Assembly: GCF_034702125.1 (NCBI RefSeq)
Contig: NC_085867.1
Location: 39,804,983-39,868,982, forward strand
DNA: 64,000 nucleotides
Source: Engraulis encrasicolus
Lineage: Eukaryota > Chordata > Actinopteri > Clupeiformes > Engraulidae
Direction of reading: 5' to 3'
Positions 57,651-64,000 of the stretch are shown in pieces. Below the pieces are notes generated by a model. That model did not search any database. It saw only the letters and a program-made list of their open reading frames with translations, and was not told the DNA's origin. Within the stretch, counting starts at the first letter, position 1. Each line of letters starts with the position of its first letter. Made by a program: the position numbers and the translations under genes.

Positions 57651-58689
57651 ACATCATGTAAATGTACTGTACTGTAGAATCCATACATGCCATGCACAGG
57701 GGGAAACCTTGCTCTGAGCTTGAATAACATGATTGAAAATGTTATTGTCTAACCGCATAACCCATTCGTTCCCAGCACAATTACGGAGGTGGGCTGCATA
57801 CATTGCACGCGGTGGAGGAGGTTGATCCAGTGCCAGAGCAATCAGAGAGGTTGACTCCACGGCTGTGTGAAAATCTGCTATTACTGTGCACTCAGGGAAG
57901 CCGTCAGGAAGGGGGCATAGTCAAGTCAAGTCAAGTAGGGGTTAGTTGTCCAAGGCCCAGGTAGAAAGGGGGCCGAAAATTGGGCCCCCATTACATTGTA
58001 TGTATTGTGGGGGGGGCATCCAAAGCCATCAACGGCCATGGCCGCATAGCACCCTTAGCATACCTTGAAAAGTCTTTAAAATATTCATTTATAGTGAATC
58101 GTAATTAATGCTGTGGGCAACATACGTAGCAGACAGTTTGCTGCGTACCCTTTGTCTGTGTATAAAGTAATTGCCATCTAGTATACAGTATGTGCTTGCA
58201 ATACAGAATGTGTTCTTTACCACACTTAACATTGCAATCACTTGTTAGGCCTATATGCTCTACTGCAATCACTGGAGCTGTGCTAAACAATTATCTACTG
58301 TTATATGAATACCAAAAAGGCTAATGGTGCCTTCTCTGTAAGTCGGTGTCATAGATGACAAAAATCATTACCTAGTCTATCATTAGTATGTCATCAAGTC
58401 CCATGCATTCAGTGTTTTGTTCAAAGCCTACTGTAGCCTATGTACAGTATGGCAGTTAACATGTTCTGGGAATGCTGGGTTTTCCACTCCCGGAATCTAT
58501 TTTTAAATAAAGCTATTGTGTTTTTGGCACAGTAAACAATAATACATGAATCGGAGGCATGCTGTATGCAAATGTAAGGAGGGGTGGCTTGTTGATAGAA
58601 AGAGGAAAAAAAACAGTAACCAACATAGTAGCAAATTTACAGATATAATATCGGCTTAATTAGTCATATACTAAGGTGCTGGTTACACA
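57651..58689. other. Unassigned stretch
   Basis: Nothing supported apart from a short (caagt)n run near 57919-57936 and ggggcc-rich words at 57960-58020 that recall 54760-54960. Confidence 0.4.
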
Positions 58690-61115
58690 GATAAATGTGG
58701 GCCGTACTATGAACACAAACCAGGATTTCCCCTCTGATCTTTAGGCTTATATTTAAGGTGAACTTTCCAACAGATAGAAATTGCATTTGGGTAACACTTC
58801 CAAATAAGGGGCCATAATTAACAGTAAAGTAGCTACAACCTAATACTTAAGTAATGGTTAATAATCATTACTTAATGCCACATTAGACACATATTAATTG
58901 TTATTAATGCATTAGTAAGCAGTTACTTAACTATTAGATAACTATTACCTTGTGTTACAAGTTAATAGCATATTATTATTTAACTAATAGATAAGTAAGG
59001 GCACAGTTAATAGTTAAGTAGCTATCAGGTAATACTTAACTAAGGACCAAAATTAACACTTACTTAATACAAAAGCAAGGCATAACTAATGGTTATATAA
59101 TACATAAATATTGGGTTTTGGGACCCTTATATTAGAGTTGGCTGAGGCTAACTAATGGTTAATTAATAGATAGATATTGGTGTTTGGGACCCTTATATTA
59201 GAGTTGGCTGCGAATAACTAATGGTTAATTAATCCATAGATATTGGTGTTTGGGGAACCTTATAATAGAGTTGGCTGAGCATACCTAATAGTCAAGTAAT
59301 TCATCTACTGTGACATCTAGTTTTCACTCGTTCAAATCACTGTAATAGCGGCAACAGGAGCCATTATATACAGTAGCAAGGATTGGACGTACACTTCTCA
59401 ATGATGGTGGGATGATGAGATGTAATTTTTTCATGTACCACTTATTAAATTTAATGGTAAAAACCCTGAAATAAATGCAGAACATTATGAAGAGTAACAG
59501 TTTTGAAGCGAAACTAAACCATTCCTTTGTGATAATTAGGTTAATGTTTGAGAATATTAGCTCCAAGAAGAGCAGTGCATGATGGGTACGCAATCTATAG
59601 ACAACAATAATTCGGTATTATTTAATCATTAGATATGCCTTACTTTTGTATTAAGTAAGTGTTAATTAAGGTCCTTAGTTAAGTATGACCTAATAGCTAC
59701 TTAACTATTAACTGTACCCTTACTTATCTATTAGTTAAATAATGATATGCTATGAACTTGATACACATGGTAATAGTTATCTAATAGTTAAGTAACTGCT
59801 TACTAATGTTTAACATGTGGATTAATAAACAATTTATATGTGTCTAAATGTGACATTAAGTAGTGATTATTAACTGTTACTTAAGTAATTAGGTTATAGC
59901 TAATTTGCTGTTAATTATGTTAATTATAATTATATATATGGCCCCTTACCATGTGTCTCAAGTTAATAGCATATAATTATTTAACTAATAGATAGTAAGG
60001 GTACAGTTAATAGTTAAATAGCTATTAGGTCATACTTAACTAAGGACCTTAATTAACACTTACTTAATACAAAAGTAAAGGCATATTCTAATGATTAAAT
60101 AATACCGAATTATTGTTGTCTATAGATTGCGTACCCATCATGCACTGCTCTTCTTGAAGCTAATATTCTCAAACATTAACCTAATTATCACAAAGAAATG
60201 GTTTAGTTTCGCTTCAAAACTATTACTCTTCATAATGTTCTGCATTAATTGTAGGGTTTTTACCGTTAAAAACTAATAAGTGGTACATGAAAAAATTACA
60301 TCACATCACCCCACCATCATTGAGAATTGTACGTCCAATCCTTGCTATATAATGGCTCCTGTTGCCACTATTACAGTGATTTGAACGAGTGAAAACTAGA
60401 TGTCACAGTAGATTAATTACTTGACTATTAGGTATGCTCAGCCAACTCTATTATAAGGGTCCCAAACACCAATATCTATCGATTAAATTAACCATTAGTT
60501 ATCCGCAGCCAACTCTAATATAAGGGTCCCAAATATCAATATCTATCTATTAATTAACCATTAGTTATCCTCAGCCAACTCTAATATAAGGGTCCCAAAA
60601 CCCAATATTTATGTATTAATTAACCATTAGTTATGCCTTGCTTTTGTATTAAGTAAGTGTTAAATTTGGTCCTTAGTTAAGTATTACCTGATAGCTACTT
60701 AACTATTAACTGTGCCCTTACTTATCTATTAGTTAAATAATAATATGCTATTAACTTGTAACACAAGGTAATAGTTATCTAATAGTTAAGTAACTGCTTA
60801 CTAATGCTCAACATATGCATTAATAACAATTAATATGTGTCTAATGTGGCATTAAATAATGATTATTAACCCTTACTTAAGTATTAGGTTGTAGCTACTT
60901 TACTGTTAATTATGGCCCCTTATTTGGAAGTGTTACCTGCATTTGTAATACAATTAAGGTGCTGGTTACGTACATGTATGCAGATATTTACTAAGAGTGC
61001 CTTACAAAACATGTCATATTTCACATGAAACTGCTTGATATTAAAATGATTTGGGGGCCGGATAAGACAGCCTCACGGACTGTAAACGGCCCATGGGCCA
61101 TAGGTTCCCCACCCA
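58690..61115 (+). mobile_element. hAT relic split by a foldback insertion
   Basis: 58690-58789 and 60946-61115 together match 20692-20990 (minus strand): gggccgtactatgaacac, aggatttcccc, caaaacatgtcatattt, ggttccccaccca. The host sequence at the break is tgcatttg, duplicated by the inserted element. Confidence 0.6.
58790..60937 (+). mobile_element. Complete GGTAACACTTCC foldback element, TSD tgcatttg
   Basis: 2148 bp, beginning ggtaacacttccaaataagg and ending with its exact inverse. Flanks tgcatttg at 58782-58789 and 60938-60945. The arms are inverted copies of each other over almost the whole element (about 1 kb each). Non-coding; the frame at 59324-59593 and its relatives at 8383-8631 and 33396-33620 occur only because the same arm segment recurs. 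Confidence 0.93.
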
Positions 61116-62430
61116 CCCATGATGTATAGTTTAGTTGAAAGAACAAGTACAATTTCTACAATGAATATTGTCTGTAATAATGACTTCCTGCTAAATACTA
61201 ATATTGTAGGGTAAATTGCAAGTACTTGTACGTGACCTGATTTTTTTTTTATATCTTCATAATTTCTTCCAGGCAGATGTAACAGGAATGAGAAGCAAAT
61301 GGAAAAGCGTATGACATGGCAGTGACTATGTCCTCGATTCCTGTTCCAGGCACAAATAATCTTCTCTCCATTCCGTTTAACCTCCTCCGCTGCCTTGGGC
61401 ATGGACTACCAAACAATTCCTCGGGCAAAAAACTGCCACCATTAAACTTCAAAAAGGATTAGCTTATTGAAGTCATCTTTCAAGTCAAAAAATATTCAGG
61501 AGCCAGCAAGAGTGAGCTGAAGGTACCCCAGCAAATTGTATAACGTTTCTTTGGCTCCATTGCCAGTGTTGCAGACTTATTTGGAGAGGAGAACAGAGAA
61601 ATATGTATTTACTTAATGATGTGTTTTATTTATTTACCTATAATGAGACACTTTCATTTGAGAGGCACACGTGTAAAGGAACGTTAAGTTACCCTTTTTA
61701 TATAATGTTTCTGCTTCCTTTATTTGTTCAGATAGCCTACGTTGGATTTGAAAATGTAAAGTTTAATGGTGGTGAAGTTACAGAACAATACGATTTTTAA
61801 ATGTTAAACATTTCATTGTTCTGTGACTTTGTGTCCTTTATTACTATGACTGTCAATGTATGTTTTAGTGACAGTGCTGTACTGTGTTTGATCGGGTTGA
61901 GAAGGCACAAGTAAGAAAATAGGACCACAGACACAGCACCTGTGATTAAACAAACAAAAAAAGGGGGGGGTCATGCATTGCATGCAAGTTGTCATCTTTG
62001 ATAGCTGTTGTTATAAGATGCTTTTTTACTTGCGGTGGGGTTGAGATTACCAGATGACGTGATCAACAATGGTTTAGACAGGGCTTTTGACTCTAATGTG
62101 AATACCGTAACATGCTGATGTGTGGTGATTGTCTTCCTGTGGTACCAAAGAAAGTAACCATGAATCCCAGACAACAAATGAGACAAATTAGGGAGATTAG
62201 GGAAGGTTTTAGACAATTAACATACATCATTTTGGCACAATTAGCTTCATAACCATCATCTAATGACAGTAGAAAGAATTCGTAAAACAATTTTACATGC
62301 TATTTCCTTTTACGTTATCCCAAACAAAGCTAAATTAGAAAGCTAAATTAGATTGATTTTAAAGTTTTACAGTAGTGTTGTTGATGGTCTGTGGTGCACA
62401 AGAGGCAAAACAATCTTTATATTGTCTTAT
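61116..62430. other. Unassigned AT-rich stretch
   Basis: No gene supported. A single acceptor-like site (tttcttccag at 61264-61273) has no convincing exon. Confidence 0.4.
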
Positions 62431-62439
62431 GTTGTTGTT

Positions 62440-62560
62440 GGTTGGTTGGTTTTGTTATGTGTTATGTGTCGTATGTTGCAGCAGCTTTTTAATTGTCCAA
62501 GACAAATTTCCTGCGGGACAAATAAAACTAATCTTGAATCTTAATCTTGAATCTATAATA
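62440..62560 (+). mobile_element. LINE 3' tail
   Basis: caagacaaatttcctgcggg and acaaataaaac followed by (cttgaatctta)n, typical of the 3' end of an L2/Rex-like LINE. Confidence 0.5.
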
Positions 62561-62574
62561 TCCTTATACTGAAT

Positions 62575-62870
62575 ATTGCCCAGGTTTGAATCTGGCCTGG
62601 GCAGTGGTGTAGTCTACGTAGAACGCGGGTATACGGAGTAGGCCTATACCCACTTCTAAATTTCAGGGATTTCAGTATACCCACTTAAAATTGATTGATC
62701 CATTGTTTTGAATAGCACAAATATATACAGTATACCCACTTCAAAAAAATCTCAAATATACAGTATACCCACCATAAAAAGTAGACTACACCACTGGGCC
62801 TGGGTCATTTCCTAACCTTTCCCATCCTTCTCTCCCATTAGTTTCCTGTCTCCATGTTCCTTGGATATGC
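62575..62870 (+). mobile_element. Common teleost SINE-like repeat, interrupted
   Basis: caggtttgaatctggcctgg (62581-62600) is continued by gtcatttcctaacctttccc after the MITE at 62602-62796. Confidence 0.55.
62602..62796 (+). mobile_element. hAT MITE, 195 bp, TSD ggcctggg
   Basis: Termini cagtggtgtagtctac and gtagactacaccactg are perfect 16-bp inverses. 8-bp flanks ggcctggg at 62594-62601 and 62797-62804. Interior has tatacccac repeats. Confidence 0.92.
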
Positions 62871-63866
62871 AAGCTACAAATCCCATAAAACAATACATAA
62901 ACACTATTTTGTTTAATTTGTTCTGTTTGAAGACAATACCTGATCATGTATAGAATCTGCATGTCATCAAACATATGTCATGAGGAGGTAAGCCTGAAGA
63001 TGTCACACATCCACCTATGGTACACATGCCAGTAGGGAGGTGTTAGTGTATCAGAACATGTGAATGCATTAATTCCTCCGCAAACATTTGGAAAGTGTAA
63101 TTATTACACTATGTATATGCAGCGTCATGGCTTTCATTACCTGGAAACAACATACACAACATAGTGAACTGTACATACAGTTCACACACATTTTGGAAGG
63201 ATTTGCGTCGTCATTCTAGTTGCCATGTGCATGTGGGCACTCATGTTGCATCAGATGACAATCCAAGGGGTGAATCCTCAGTACAGATGCCTTTTTTCAG
63301 CAATAAGTGCAATTAGTTATTCATGCTACTAAGTCATGCACACATGGCATGCAGGGGTGTTGAACAAGCGCACACGCACACGCACACGCACAGTTGATTT
63401 CAAGTTTTAGGCATTGATTTCATGAACAACTGTCAACATGGAGGATGGTCAACATGGATAATGAATGAAATGTAACCGGCGGGAAAATCACCTTTTTAAA
63501 ACACATTACTTTATGACAGGAGCAGTAAAAAAACACTGTTTGGTTTTATGTCAGGGCTTACATAAAAGTATAGGTCATAGGACTCCTAGTAAAACAAACC
63601 CACAAAAACATCACCGTGGACCATTTAAGGCTGTAGGCAAGCACACATGAAGCTTGCTTGCACCCTCTGCTGGTAACTCAAATAAAATGTCTGGGTCTGA
63701 CTCTGGCCTAAAAGTTGTAGAGTACCAAGGCCCTCATCTTCTTTATAGTTAAAATGCCTTTATTTTAATCAAAATAATGTGATTAAAAGACTTTGACGCG
63801 TTTGAGCATGAAGACTTTGTCTGGGACTGAGCAGTCTCTTGTGTGGCAAACTGAATTAAAAGACTT
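62871..63866. other. Unassigned stretch
   Basis: No gene supported. A short (cacacg)n run lies at about 63368-63390. Confidence 0.4.
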
Positions 63867-64000
63867 GGTAACACTTTATAATAATGTTCCTTAGTAAAGA
63901 CTCAGTAAATAATTAAGTAATGATGAATAAAACATTAACAAATGTTTTTATTATTAACTAAGCTTTATTAATGCTTTATAAAATATCTACAAATGATATC
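63867..64000 (+). mobile_element. Foldback/MITE left end, cut by window edge
   Basis: It starts ggtaacactttataataatg, related at the first 10 bases to the other ggtaacac elements here, and continues with aagtaatgatgaataaaaca. The right end lies outside the window. Confidence 0.55.

Noticed and set aside
58790..60937. Recurring 82-89 codon frames starting MRTHHALLFLELIF (also at 8383 and 33396)
   Set aside because: The recurrence comes from the shared foldback arm. The frame is present in different lengths and with different ends, so coding conservation is not supported.
61274..61308. Short exon after tttcttccag
   Set aside because: Weak donor and no recognisable coding pattern.

Overview
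The window looks like teleost fish genomic DNA. It carries BEL/Pao, I-group LINE, L2-like, Tc1/mariner, hAT-type and TTAA-type elements, several tRNA-derived SINEs, long TG and CT microsatellites, and only scattered host exons in large introns. I see no bacterial, phage or organellar content. Most of the sequence is transposon-derived. About a dozen elements can be bounded to the base because their terminal inverted repeats and target-site duplications (TSDs) are visible.

Layout. 592-7454: a BEL/Pao LTR retrotransposon, near full length, with only a stub of its 5' LTR. 7455-8991: the left half of a three-level nest of inverted-repeat (foldback) elements, whose right half is at about 42530-44468. 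8992-42529: the 33.5 kb between those halves. It holds a Tc1 relic, a tRNA-SINE, a THAP-type exon fragment, a structurally complete I-group LINE on the minus strand (about 11988-17160, two overlapping intact ORFs), several hAT elements, a CpG-rich promoter-like patch (21850-22268), a direct duplication (24.0/26.0 kb), two 72-bp collagen Gly-X-Y exons (29519-29590 and 35066-35137), a GC-rich minisatellite (38.56-39.77 kb) and an internally amplified LINE tail (39.85-41.95 kb). 44.5-64 kb: SINEs, microsatellites, hAT and Tc1 MITEs, and a complete 2.1-kb foldback element (58790-60937) sitting inside an older hAT relic.

The only convincing host coding sequence is the collagen pair on the + strand. 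The intron between them is 5.5 kb, but 4.9 kb of it is one Russian-doll insertion: a TTAA element inside a foldback element inside a hAT-like element, each level with a visible TSD. Without it the intron would be about 0.6 kb. Each collagen exon has one Gly position changed, so a decayed copy is possible.

The most unusual observation is the split nest. The TSDs and flanks of all three levels read across from 7.9-9.0 kb to 42.5-43.1 kb, as if one locus had been opened and 33.5 kb, including the collagen exons and the LINE, placed in it. Large insertion, amplified composite repeat and assembly artefact all remain possible.
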